Assembly: GCA_023258825.1 (NCBI GenBank)
Contig: JALQWE010000048.1
Span: forward strand, 1 to 13,912
Reading direction: 5' to 3'
Length of the DNA: 13,912 nt
Source: Planctomycetaceae bacterium
GTDB lineage: Bacteria; Planctomycetota; Planctomycetia; Planctomycetales; Planctomycetaceae
In this document: positions 1 through 6,408 of the stretch, piece by piece
Layout: each line of letters begins with the position of its first letter
Position numbering within the stretch: position 1 is the stretch's first letter
The notes under the pieces: model-generated
What the model saw: only the letters and a program-made list of their open reading frames with translations
Told to the model about the DNA's origin: nothing
The model's database searches: none
Program-made: the position numbers and the translations under genes

Positions 1-1457
1 TCCTCAAATTGCGGGTGCTGACGAGTTCCACAGTTCTTCAGCCAAAGTACCTTGCCGAGGATCGAATTCAGCACGATATCCGGCAAACCATCGAGGTCCC
101 AATCCGCCACGCTCAACGTTGTATAGCCCCATTTCGCTTCTGCTGGCCCCTGAATACTTCCGTTCGGCCCTGCCTGGACCCGGAACACCCGACCACCCAC
201 AAGCAGTCTCTCCGGTCCTGACCAGACCGGTCTCTCAACTCCAGGGCCACTCAGGTTCCTGAAAACCTCGATGTACCCGGCGGTGTTGCCGGAGACGAGA
301 TCCGTATCGCCGTCACCATCCCAGTCCACTCCCACCGGCGTCGCGAGCGCGCCGCACTTCAATGTGTCAGCCTGCTGGCGAAAGTACACCGGCCCGCGAA
401 ATCGAGGTGCTCCCGACTGTCCCGCCTCCGTGACATTCTCCATCAGTGCGACTCGACCGTCCTCATCTCCCACAATCAGGTCGAGGTCCCGATCGCTGTC
501 CCAGTCAAATGCCACCGGCACGATCATCTGCAGATCCATCACCAGTGGATCCCCCTCCGCCGCCCTCAGACGCTCCCCCGCTGCATACGACGGTTGCTGG
601 CGACTTCCCCGGTTTTCAAACCACGTCAGGCCATCAAGGAACTCACCGCAAATCAGATCCGCGTCACCGTCCCCATCAAAGTCACCGAAGTTTGGAGACG
701 GGCAGCCAAAAACGTCGAGAATCTTCCCCCCTGCCTCCAGCAGAAACGGCTTGTCATAGTCCGGTCGCTCATCGGTGCCCCGATTTCGAAAGATGTAGAC
801 CCAGCCGTGTAATGGCCCGTTCTGCCAGTGACCATCAGCATCCCATGCGTCGTCCCATCCATAATAGCTCCAGTCCTCAATCCCCACGATCAGATCTGTT
901 CGATCATCCCCATCAAAGTCGTGATAACGCCACTGGTTGTGGCGAACTCCGGGGCCTTTTGGTTGAGGACCAGACGGCTTGTGAAACCCCGGACTCACGC
1001 TCAACGGCATTCGCTGACGTAACCCTTGTGTGGTCACGTCGGCATATTCAAAACCCGGGGACAACACACGCATCCCGGAACGACCATAACTGGGCATCAG
1101 ATAGTGCACAGTCTTTCCCAGTGATCGCCCGGGACGAAACACAGGAAACCTGTTGACGGCCGTACTGCCGCTGGTGTTCTCAAAGAGCCAGATCCCGTTC
1201 GACGGCTTGTCCGGACAGGACACCAGCAGATCATAATCCCCGTCACCGTCCGCATCGCAGGGTAGCGGCCAGGCCCACAATCCAACACCAAGATCCACAA
1301 CCAGATCCGGATTCTGATACGGCAACTGCACCAAATCCTCAGCAGTCACAGTACTGAATACTACGAAGAACAGCATAGGCAGTTTGCAAAACACTGCAGC
1401 AAGCCTGCCCTGAACCCTGGCACGAAATCTCAAATCAGTAGCGATCGAATCAGCCAT
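1..1457 (-). CDS. Exported FG-GAP/VCBS repeat protein, C-terminus beyond window edge
   Basis: The minus-strand frame stays open from ATG 1457 to the window edge, giving 485 residues without a stop. At least six Asp-rich calcium-binding-type loops occur at residues 68-76 (DADGDGDYD), 180-188 (DFDGDDRTD), 259-267 (DFDGDGDAD), 318-326 (DWDSDRDLD), 378-386 (DWDGDGDTD) and 452-460 (DWDLDGLPD). Each is followed by DL(I/L)VG-like strands and a W/F-E-N segment, as in FG-GAP/VCBS beta-propeller blades. Residues about 10-39 hold basic residues followed by a hydrophobic run ending in VTA, a probable signal peptide cleaved before Glu40, so the protein should act outside the cytoplasm. Such propellers usually bind ligands or partners; no enzymatic motif is visible. 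No good ribosome binding site marks the start: an in-frame ATG at 1502 would add 15 residues, and an internal Met28 could also serve. It is transcribed divergently from the HU gene. The family call is firm; the role is unknown. Confidence 0.9.
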   Translation of the reverse strand, partial: MADSIATDLRFRARVQGRLAAVFCKLPMLFFVVFSTVTAEDLVQLPYQNPDLVVDLGVGLWAWPLPCDADGDGDYDLLVSCPDKPSNGIWLFENTSGSTAVNRFPVFRPGRSLGKTVHYLMPSYGRSGMRVLSPGFEYADVTTQGLRQRMPLSVSPGFHKPSGPQPKGPGVRHNQWRYHDFDGDDRTDLIVGIEDWSYYGWDDAWDADGHWQNGPLHGWVYIFRNRGTDERPDYDKPFLLEAGGKILDVFGCPSPNFGDFDGDGDADLICGEFLDGLTWFENRGSRQQPSYAAGERLRAAEGDPLVMDLQMIVPVAFDWDSDRDLDLIVGDEDGRVALMENVTEAGQSGAPRFRGPVYFRQQADTLKCGALATPVGVDWDGDGDTDLVSGNTAGYIEVFRNLSGPGVERPVWSGPERLLVGGRVFRVQAGPNGSIQGPAEAKWGYTTLSVADWDLDGLPDIVLNSILGKVLWLKNCGTRQHPQFE

Positions 1458-2264
1458 AACACACCCGAAAACGAACTGTCCGAAACCGGCACAATTCCCC
1501 ATAAAATCCATCCAAGAACGCCTCGGCCAGGGAGGCAATGACCGGGGCAACCGAACCTGGGAAACAGAATTAGACCAGCACCTCGTTGCGCCTCACCCCG
1601 ACGAAACGTGCCTCGGAGATTTTCACCGCCGAGACCATCCGGGACGTACCGTTCCGCGATCAAGCCAAACACACCCCATGATCTCCCGTATTGCTGCCGT
1701 TTCGCCATCCCCGGTAATAACAAAAAACAGCCCTGAAAACCGACAACAATTGGGTGATTCTGAGGCCAGGGCGCCCCGTGCCCCCCTCAAAATGCTGCAT
1801 TCTCCTTCAACACACAGCGCATCGTGCCAAATTCACACTCCAACAACAAATGGCCCTACCCTGGCCCGACACAACACCCCCAAATTTCAACACAACCACC
1901 AGACCAGAATTCATCTTCCTTAAACAACAGGGACCTACCGGACAGAAAAAACAGCCCGGCTTTTCAACCCGAAACTCAATACAGGGCCAGCGAGTCTGTC
2001 TCTTTCGATGAACCTGGATCCCCGGCGAGACTGAAAATTCAGCAACTCCACGCAAAACACCGTAAAAACACCGTAAATAGCGGAAAATAATGGATCCACA
2101 CGCCAGAATTCAGCCCCAGGGCACGCCGGTCAATCGAAGACCGCCCGAAAACATCACGATTTTCCACACTTTTCAAAGTCGGGTAATTTCCTGTTCGATT
2201 GCCCCGCAGATCGCAAAAAAGCACAGAAAACGCACTAAATCGGCAATTTCCAACTTCGACAGGA
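1458..2264. other. Long C/A-rich intergenic region without a supported gene
   Basis: This stretch between the divergent FG-GAP and HU genes contains only short open frames of low-complexity, Arg/Pro/Ser-rich or Cys/Trp-rich composition, none with a recognisable motif or good ribosome binding site. The plus strand is strongly depleted in G in its middle: 1861-1920 has 25 C and 5 G. A perfect 11-bp tandem duplication lies at 2056-2077. Nothing else could be assigned. Confidence 0.6.
2056..2077. repeat. Perfect 11-bp tandem repeat upstream of the HU gene
   Basis: The unit AACACCGTAAA occurs twice back to back (2056-2066 and 2067-2077). The period is about one helical turn, so both copies present the same DNA face, which would suit paired binding of a regulator. 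It lies about 190 bp before the -35 box of the HU promoter. Its function is unknown. Confidence 0.6.
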
Positions 2265-2293
2265 TTGACACTAACGGTCTTCAACTCTCTACT
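2265..2293 (+). promoter_or_regulatory. Sigma70-like promoter of the HU-type gene
   Basis: A perfect TTGACA -35 box at 2265-2270 is followed by a 17-bp spacer and TCTACT at 2288-2293, which matches TATAAT at four of six positions. Transcription would begin near 2300 and give a leader of about 100 nt before the HU start at 2401. This is a reading by eye; no start site has been mapped. Confidence 0.55.
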
Positions 2294-2400
2294 TCTCGCA
2301 AAAAACAGGGTGTTTTGTTGCGAAGCGGATTCCATCAGACCCCATTTCCAAAGCCGGTTTTGTTCAGCAATGATTTTGAGTGAAAAGGAGAAGTCCTGAA

Positions 2401-2721
2401 ATGGCAAAGAAAGCATCCAAGCCAAAGTCGATTTCCAAGAGTGATATCCTGAATGCTCTGGCAGAAAAGACCGGCCAGAGCCGCAAGGAAGCAGGCGCTA
2501 TGCTCGAAGCTCTGGAAAGCGTGATTTCCGAAAATGTGTCCAAAGGCCCAGGCATCTTCACACTGCCAGGTCTCCTGAAGATCTACGTCCACGCTCGCCC
2601 GGCAACCAAAGAACGCACCGGCACCGACCCACGCACTGGCCAGCCGCGTACCTACCCGGCAAAGCCCGCCAAGAAGGTTGTGAAGGTCAAGGCACTGAAG
2701 AAGCTCAAAGAACTGATCTGA
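2401..2721 (+). CDS. HU/IHF-family DNA-binding protein, Lys-rich variant
   Basis: This 106-residue nucleoid protein belongs to the HU/IHF fold, whose dimers bend and compact DNA. Residues 11-45 (ISKSDILNALAEKTGQSRKE onward) form the helical dimerisation part. Residues 51-90 (GIFTLPGLLKIYV, then TGTDPRTGQ) correspond to the beta sheet and the flexible arm that enters the minor groove; DPRTGQ stands where classical HU has NPxTGE. A basic extension of about nine residues (MAKKASKPK) and a Lys-rich tail (KKVVKVKALKKLKELI) make it slightly longer than the usual 90 residues. I start at ATG 2401 because AAGGAG at 2385-2390 sits ten bases upstream and the resulting N-terminus is typical; an in-frame GTG at 2380 overlaps the ribosome binding site and is less likely. 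It is monocistronic, with its own promoter and a terminator at 2943. Bacterial genomes often carry several HU paralogues, so no symbol is given. Confidence 0.93.
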   Translation: MAKKASKPKSISKSDILNALAEKTGQSRKEAGAMLEALESVISENVSKGPGIFTLPGLLKIYVHARPATKERTGTDPRTGQPRTYPAKPAKKVVKVKALKKLKELI

Positions 2722-2741
2722 TTCGCAGCGGCCCCGCGTGC

Positions 2742-2755
2742 CACGATGCATCGTG
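2742..2755. repeat. Perfect 14-bp palindrome in the HU 3' untranslated region
   Basis: CACGATG followed directly by its complement CATCGTG forms a spacerless palindrome 21 bases after the HU stop codon. As RNA it would form a short hairpin; as DNA it could be a dimer-binding site. There is no U-tract, so it is not a terminator. Confidence 0.5.
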
Positions 2756-2942
2756 CGACATCTGCGGCCAATCCAGACCCGCGAAAGTCAAGTCGCGGTC
2801 GTTATGGCCATCCAGGACCAGCCGCATCGCAACCGCACAGGCCCGCCAAAGAACAACCGCGATCAGATGTTCCGGCTTGCTTAGTCAGTCGTGTTGTTCA
2901 CAGGAGCATTTCCACAGCACACGGGCGAACAGAAGCAATTTG

Positions 2943-2979
2943 AAAAGGGTGAGTGGACGAGATCCGCTCACCCTTTTTT
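2943..2979 (+). terminator. Intrinsic terminator after the HU gene
   Basis: The left arm GGGTGAGTGGA (2947-2957) pairs with TCCGCTCACCC (2963-2973) through one G-U pair around a five-base loop. The stem can extend through A/T pairs into a run of six T at 2974-2979. It lies 221 bases after the HU stop, so the HU mRNA would carry a long 3' untranslated region. Confidence 0.88.
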
Positions 2980-3029
2980 CGTGAGTATCAACAGCTGCCC
3001 CACAACTCGGATTCAACCGCCCCGACACC

Positions 3030-3048
3030 TTCGGCAACTCTTGCCGAA
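3030..3048. promoter_or_regulatory. 19-bp dyad next to the csrA promoter (putative operator)
   Basis: TTCGGCAA and TTGCCGAA form perfect 8-bp arms around CTC. The dyad ends six bases before the csrA -35 box at 3055. Position and symmetry suit a dimeric activator or a repressor contacting the promoter. The regulator is unknown. Confidence 0.5.
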
Positions 3049-3054
3049 TGCCTG

Positions 3055-3082
3055 TTGACATGCAGGAACTCACCTCTATCAT
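3055..3082 (+). promoter_or_regulatory. Strong sigma70-like promoter of csrA (and probably tRNA-Glu)
   Basis: A perfect TTGACA at 3055-3060, a 16-bp spacer and TATCAT at 3077-3082 (five of six matches) form the best promoter-like sequence in the window. Transcription would start near 3089, giving an untranslated leader of about 85 nt before csrA. Confidence 0.65.
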
Positions 3083-3173
3083 GAGTTGATACGGTCTGAA
3101 ATTATGGATGTTCAGATCGCAGTCGCTGGGTCATTGAACCGTTTTCGCCACGAAGCACGCAGGAGGTGCGGCA

Positions 3174-3398
3174 ATGCTGGTGCTTTCACGAAAAAAGGAC
3201 CAATCAATCCTGATTGGCGATTCGATTGTTGTGACAATTGTTGATCTCAAGGGCGACAAGGTCAAAATCGGTATAGATGCGCCACGTGATATCACCGTTC
3301 ATCGTCAGGAAGTGCGGGATTCCATCCTGCGAGAAACCGTAAACCTCCGAGACTCCGGATCCGAAGAATCCTGCCACGTGAAGGCAGCAAACGATTGA
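3174..3398 (+). CDS. csrA: Carbon storage regulator CsrA, RNA-binding translational regulator
   Basis: This 74-residue protein is a clear CsrA/RsmA. It begins MLVLSRKKDQSILIGDSIVV, continues with DLKGDKVKIGIDAPRDITVHRQEV and keeps the RNA-contacting residues Leu4, Arg6 and Arg44. CsrA dimers bind GGA motifs in mRNA leaders, often over the ribosome binding site, and change translation or stability. Residues 48-74 form a polar tail beyond the core fold, slightly longer than in E. coli (61 residues). AGGAGGTG at 3161-3168 is a strong ribosome binding site and itself contains GGA, so autoregulation is possible (inference). A tRNA-Glu gene follows after 41 bases with no terminator or clear promoter between, so both are probably on one transcript. 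No fliW or flagellar gene is nearby. Confidence 0.97.
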   Translation: MLVLSRKKDQSILIGDSIVVTIVDLKGDKVKIGIDAPRDITVHRQEVRDSILRETVNLRDSGSEESCHVKAAND

Positions 3399-3439
3399 AA
3401 CGAAATCTGATCTCGGATACATTCCTGCCAGAAGTTCAA

Positions 3440-3514
3440 GGCCCCATCGTCTAGTTAGGTCTAGGACATCGGATTTTCATTCCGGTAACAGGGGTTCAAA
3501 TCCCCTTGGGGTCA
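3440..3514 (+). tRNA. tRNA-Glu (anticodon UUC)
   Basis: The 75-base gene folds as a full cloverleaf. Acceptor arm GGCCCCA pairs with TGGGGTC (one G-U). The anticodon stem TCGGA/TCCGG encloses the loop TTTTCAT with TTC at 3476-3478. The T arm is AGGGG-TTCAAAT-CCCCT, and the discriminator base is A3514. The D-arm GTCTAG and the GGTAACAGGGG stretch before the T loop match bacterial tRNA-Glu. CCA is not encoded, so it must be added after transcription. Besides translation, Glu-tRNA feeds tetrapyrrole synthesis in organisms using the C5 pathway. It lies between csrA and a terminator that begins at the next base. Confidence 0.95.
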
Positions 3515-3549
3515 AAAACCTCGACTTGAAAAAGTCGAGGTTTTTTTTT
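3515..3549 (+). terminator. Intrinsic terminator of the csrA/tRNA-Glu unit
   Basis: CCTCGACTT (3519-3527) pairs with AAGTCGAGG (3532-3540) around a GAAA tetraloop, with flanking A/T pairs and nine T at 3541-3549. It directly abuts the tRNA 3' end, which will matter for how that end is matured. Confidence 0.93.
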
Positions 3550-3824
3550 GCCCGCGCCACCCCTCGCTGCCAAATTCCGCCACAGCCTTGTCTGCAACGC
3601 CAGACGCTTTCAGGCCGTGATCTTCAACGTACTTCCTGCACGCCCGCCGGGTAACCATGCCTCAGGATGTCACCTGCGTTTACTGAAGTCGAAGATCAGG
3701 GCAACGCACACTTGCCTGTCGATTGCCCGCCACCATACAGTGATACAGCCTGCATGCTCTTCAGGCCACGGACAAGGGATCCGTCCCACTGCTCTGGCCA
3801 ACCTCGTTTTTCCGGAGCGGCCTT

Positions 3825-4430
3825 TTGGTCTCCCAGTCACTCAGGAATCAATACCTTGCAGACCCGGATGTACAGCTGATGCTGCGGGTCGCAGCAGGTG
3901 ACCACACGGCATTTGAAGAACTGGTTGTACGGTACCAGGATCGACTTGTGGGATTCTACTTTCACTTGTTTCATGATCGGCCTGTCGCTGAAGATATGGC
4001 GCAGGAGACGTTTCTCCGCGTCTATCGCTCTCGGGAACGCTACGAACCCACAGCCAAATTCTCAACCTGGCTTTTCCGTATCGCCAACAACCTCGCCAGC
4101 AATCAGAAACGCGGGACCGTCCGCCGTCGTGAAATCTCCCTGGCTTCCGGTTCAGATGCTTATGAGTTTCACCGGAATGAAACGAACCTCGCCGAGAAAT
4201 CAGCCCTCATGCCCACTCGGCAACTCGATGCCCTGGAAATGCGCGACGTCGTCCGATTGGCCATAGAGGAACTGAGTGAACGCCAGCGGACCGCCGTCAT
4301 CCTTCATAAATTTGAGGAAATGAGCTACGAGGAAATCGGAGAAGTGATGGGGCTGGGAGTCGTGGCTGTTAAATCCCTGCTGTCACGTGCTCGGGTCCGA
4401 CTTAAAGAAGTCCTCGAGCGATTTGTCTGA
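3825..4430 (+). CDS. ECF-family RNA polymerase sigma factor
   Basis: A 201-residue extracytoplasmic-function sigma factor that would direct RNA polymerase to a small regulon. Region 2 spans about residues 25-96, with AFEELVVRYQDRLVGF, the core-binding EDMAQETFLRVYR and the DNA-melting/-10 part KFSTWLFRIANNLASNQKR. Region 4 spans about 138-200, with ELSERQRTAVILHKFEEMSYEEIGEVMG and a recognition helix containing VKSLLSRARVRL. The start is taken as TTG 3825, preceded by GGAG at 3814-3817. No ATG lies closer to the conserved DPDVQLMLRVAAGD segment except Met19, which would cut into it. The next gene, 32 bases on, encodes its probable anti-sigma factor and a third protein follows, suggesting a three-gene operon. 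I could not identify an ECF-type autoregulated promoter upstream. Confidence 0.94.
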   Translation: MVSQSLRNQYLADPDVQLMLRVAAGDHTAFEELVVRYQDRLVGFYFHLFHDRPVAEDMAQETFLRVYRSRERYEPTAKFSTWLFRIANNLASNQKRGTVRRREISLASGSDAYEFHRNETNLAEKSALMPTRQLDALEMRDVVRLAIEELSERQRTAVILHKFEEMSYEEIGEVMGLGVVAVKSLLSRARVRLKEVLERFV

Positions 4431-4462
4431 GTCTCACCGCCCTTGTTTGGAAGAACCTTCCC

Positions 4463-5023
4463 ATGGTCAGTGCCAGCGAAAATTCTGCACCCAATCCGGA
4501 CGATGAACCCATCGATGATCCGACGCTGACACAACTTGTCGCCTACCTCGATGGAGAATTGCTCCCGGAGGACTCCGAAAAACTTGAACAACAACTCGCC
4601 GTGGACCCTCCTCTCCGCCGTTGTGCCGATTCCCTCGATCGAACCTGGCAAATGCTCGACGCCCTGGAAGAAGCACCCGCCAGTGGCGAATTCACCCGCA
4701 GGACTCTGAGCTGCATTCAGGCCCAGGCCAATCTCCCTGAACCTTCAACATCCCGCGGCATGGCGTCACGCCTCCGTACCTTCGCTTCTCAGTGGTCACC
4801 CACAACCTTGCTGCTGTGGACCCTCGCAGGCTTTTGCGGTACCAGCGCCGGCTTGCTGCTCTCCCGACAGTCAGAGCTCCACACAGCAAATCCCGATGAT
4901 GTGGAAATCCTGAGAAATCTGACCCTGCTTCAGGATTACCAGAGCATGAGGCAGATTCCCGACACGGCTTTCCTGAAGAAACTTGCCGCACTCCCCGCGT
5001 CTCCTTCCGGGAACACTCCATGA
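4463..5023 (+). CDS. Single-pass membrane anti-sigma factor
   Basis: This 186-residue protein lies immediately after the ECF sigma gene. Residues 20-63 (TLTQLVAYLDGELLPEDSEKL onward) match the short N-terminal sigma-binding helices common in planctomycete anti-sigma factors. The zinc-binding HxxxCxxC motif is absent, so it would be a zinc-independent type. One membrane helix lies at about 114-133 (TTLLLWTLAGFCGTSAGLLL). The C-terminal 50 residues would be periplasmic and include EILRNLTLLQDYQSM, a weakly conserved helix of this group. The likely job is to hold the sigma factor at the membrane until a signal releases it. The ribosome binding site is weak. The stop overlaps the next start (ATGA), indicating translational coupling. 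Function is inferred from position, topology and the N-terminal motif. Confidence 0.82.
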   Translation: MVSASENSAPNPDDEPIDDPTLTQLVAYLDGELLPEDSEKLEQQLAVDPPLRRCADSLDRTWQMLDALEEAPASGEFTRRTLSCIQAQANLPEPSTSRGMASRLRTFASQWSPTTLLLWTLAGFCGTSAGLLLSRQSELHTANPDDVEILRNLTLLQDYQSMRQIPDTAFLKKLAALPASPSGNTP

Positions 5024-6141
5024 ACCAGACCCGCACAACTGCCGCAACAGCCCTCCTCTGCGTCGCCTGCGGTTCCTTCCTCGCTGTTCTCCTGCTCGGC
5101 AGATCCACCAGCGAACGTCGCCTGCTGGAATCCCGGTCGACTCAGTTCCGGGAATTGACAGACACCGAAAAACATAGCCTGCTGCTCAGCCACAAGGACT
5201 TCCTCGCACAGTCTCCGGAACGACAACAACAACTCCGTGATATCCACCAGGCCGCAATGGCCGAACCAAAGCTTCGGGAAACACTGCTCCGGTTTGGCAA
5301 CTGGTGGAAACAACTCTCTCGACCCGACTGGGACACGTGGATGCCCCTCTCCACGGAGAACAGACTCACCTTTGTCCAGGAGCACTGGTCGACATCCTCA
5401 ACTCGTCATACCAGCGATCAGGTAGAGATTCGATTTCCTGAAGCCTACGCCCGCAGATTGCCAACTCTGCACCTGACCACGCCGGAATGCCTCATGCTGG
5501 TCTCCACCATGGTGCCGGAACAGGATCGGTCTGATGATGTACGGGGCGATCTGCAGACACTCAAATCCGACGGGCACAAAGCGTTAAGACTCAACCTGTT
5601 TCTGTTCGAAAAAATGCAGAACGCCAGGCAATCACCAGAGCAGGTCCAGAAAGCCACCGATCAAGTCCTCACCCTCAAATCCATTTTGCTGAATAACCTG
5701 AATGATGCTGAATGGAGTACTGCATTCAAAACAGCCCTGCGCCCCGTCGAAGGTCGATCATGGGAAGTCGGATGGCTCACCCCCATCGTCTACTCCATCT
5801 TCAGCCAGTGCGCCCTGAAGCTCGGCAGCGATCTGCTGCAGGAATTCCCGGTCTCCGAGACACAGATTCTCACCGAATTCGAAAAAATCTCCCCAGAGCA
5901 ACAACGCGAATTGATGACCCTGGCACCAGCTCAGGCCAAAGGTCGGCTGGAATTCCTCGCTCAAACCGATGCGGCAGAAGGCCCCGAACAACAGTTGCTC
6001 CAGCGATACGCTGAATTTGCCGGACATCAGGACCGCCTGCTCCGCTCTGTTTCCTTCGGCCTGGGACCACAGGGTGGAAACTCAACAACCAACCGCCCTG
6101 ACGCGCCAACCACAAGACGGCAGAATTCCCGGGAGCCCTGA
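5020..6141 (+). CDS. Membrane-anchored protein of unknown function, coupled to the anti-sigma gene
   Basis: This 373-residue protein has one N-terminal hydrophobic helix (about residues 8-26) and a large, mostly helical, Gln/Glu/Arg-rich exterior domain. No perfect lipobox is present, although Cys14 and Cys17 lie in the hydrophobic segment. Two parts look like repeats of one short helical unit: residues around 45-95 (LTDTEKHSLLLSHKDFLAQS, then PERQQQLRDIHQA) and around 287-315 (ISPEQQRELMTLAPAQ). This recalls the PEER-like helical repeats of DUF3106-type proteins, but I am not sure of the relation. Its ATG overlaps the anti-sigma stop (ATGA), so the two are likely made together. It may tune the sigma/anti-sigma switch or sense the envelope; this is inference from position only. 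The last about 35 residues are Thr/Asn/Arg-rich and probably disordered. Confidence 0.8.
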   Translation: MNQTRTTAATALLCVACGSFLAVLLLGRSTSERRLLESRSTQFRELTDTEKHSLLLSHKDFLAQSPERQQQLRDIHQAAMAEPKLRETLLRFGNWWKQLSRPDWDTWMPLSTENRLTFVQEHWSTSSTRHTSDQVEIRFPEAYARRLPTLHLTTPECLMLVSTMVPEQDRSDDVRGDLQTLKSDGHKALRLNLFLFEKMQNARQSPEQVQKATDQVLTLKSILLNNLNDAEWSTAFKTALRPVEGRSWEVGWLTPIVYSIFSQCALKLGSDLLQEFPVSETQILTEFEKISPEQQRELMTLAPAQAKGRLEFLAQTDAAEGPEQQLLQRYAEFAGHQDRLLRSVSFGLGPQGGNSTTNRPDAPTTRRQNSREP

Positions 6142-6152
6142 TTTCCCCGGGA
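6127..6152 (+). terminator. Hairpin at the end of the ECF operon, weak terminator candidate
   Basis: TCCCGGG (6127-6133) pairs with CCCGGGA (6146-6152) across a 12-base loop that contains the stop codon at 6139-6141. Only a short, interrupted T run follows (TCGTTTGT), so termination would be inefficient or factor-assisted. Confidence 0.3.
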
Positions 6153-6195
6153 TCGTTTGTCCTTCTTCTGCATCGATCGAGATCAGTCCTGGCGA

Positions 6196-6218
6196 TAACA
6201 CAGCCGCCGTTTGTGTTA
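6196..6218. repeat. 7-bp inverted repeat before the 14-bp shared motif
   Basis: TAACACA (6196-6202) and TGTGTTA (6212-6218) are perfect inverted arms separated by nine bases. The repeat sits three bases before the 14-base motif at 6221. It could be an operator or an RNA hairpin. Confidence 0.35.
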
Positions 6219-6220
6219 CC

Positions 6221-6234
6221 ATGGCGCGGACAAT
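6221..6234 (+). repeat. 14-bp motif ATGGCGCGGACAAT, copy 1
   Basis: This sequence recurs exactly at 8777-8790. Both copies are intergenic. Copy 1 is 174 bases before the start of the exported protein at 6409. The function is unknown; by chance, a repeat of this length in a window of this size is only mildly unexpected. Confidence 0.4.
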
Positions 6235-6305
6235 CGCCTTCGTCCCTGAGGCCTGATCTGCGACAGATACCGAGACTGCCGCAGACTCGTCCCGGACGAA
6301 CGCGC

Positions 6306-6345
6306 ACCGGTCTCTGAGTAACTCAGAGACCATACCGGGTCTCTG
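6306..6345. promoter_or_regulatory. Perfect 23-bp dyad plus a third half-site upstream of 6409
   Basis: GGTCTCTGAGT (6309-6319) and ACTCAGAGACC (6321-6331) are exact inverted arms around one A. ACCGGTCTCTG at 6306-6316 is then repeated, with one extra G, at 6334-6345, giving three copies of the GGTCTCTG core in 40 bp. As DNA this is a strong operator candidate. As RNA it can form a 10-bp hairpin with a TAA loop about 80 bases before the start codon. No U-tract follows, so it is unlikely to be a terminator. Confidence 0.55.
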
Positions 6346-6408
6346 TTGGAACATCCCGTTCAAAGTTCTGCTCCACCTTTTCCAGACCATCACAAGGCAA
6401 GGTGACAC

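Noticed and set aside
446..1156. Long plus-strand open frame of 236 codons
   Set aside because: It is antisense to the FG-GAP protein, Arg/Ser/Pro/His-rich with no motif, and arises from the repetitive Asp-loop codons on the other strand.
1430..1723. Minus-strand open frame of 97 codons upstream of the FG-GAP gene
   Set aside because: It overlaps the FG-GAP start in another frame, has no ribosome binding site and no recognisable motif.
2039..2425. Minus-strand open frame of 128 codons
   Set aside because: It covers the HU promoter, leader and first codons in antisense; its composition is not protein-like and the plus-strand signals explain the region.
2746..2943. Small plus-strand frame after the HU gene
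   Set aside because: It starts inside the palindrome, has no ribosome binding site and a low-complexity Arg/Pro/Ser product; better explained as 3' untranslated region.
5870..6307. Minus-strand frame of 145 codons
   Set aside because: It is antisense to the end of the third operon gene, Arg/Gly/Pro-rich, and has no start signals.
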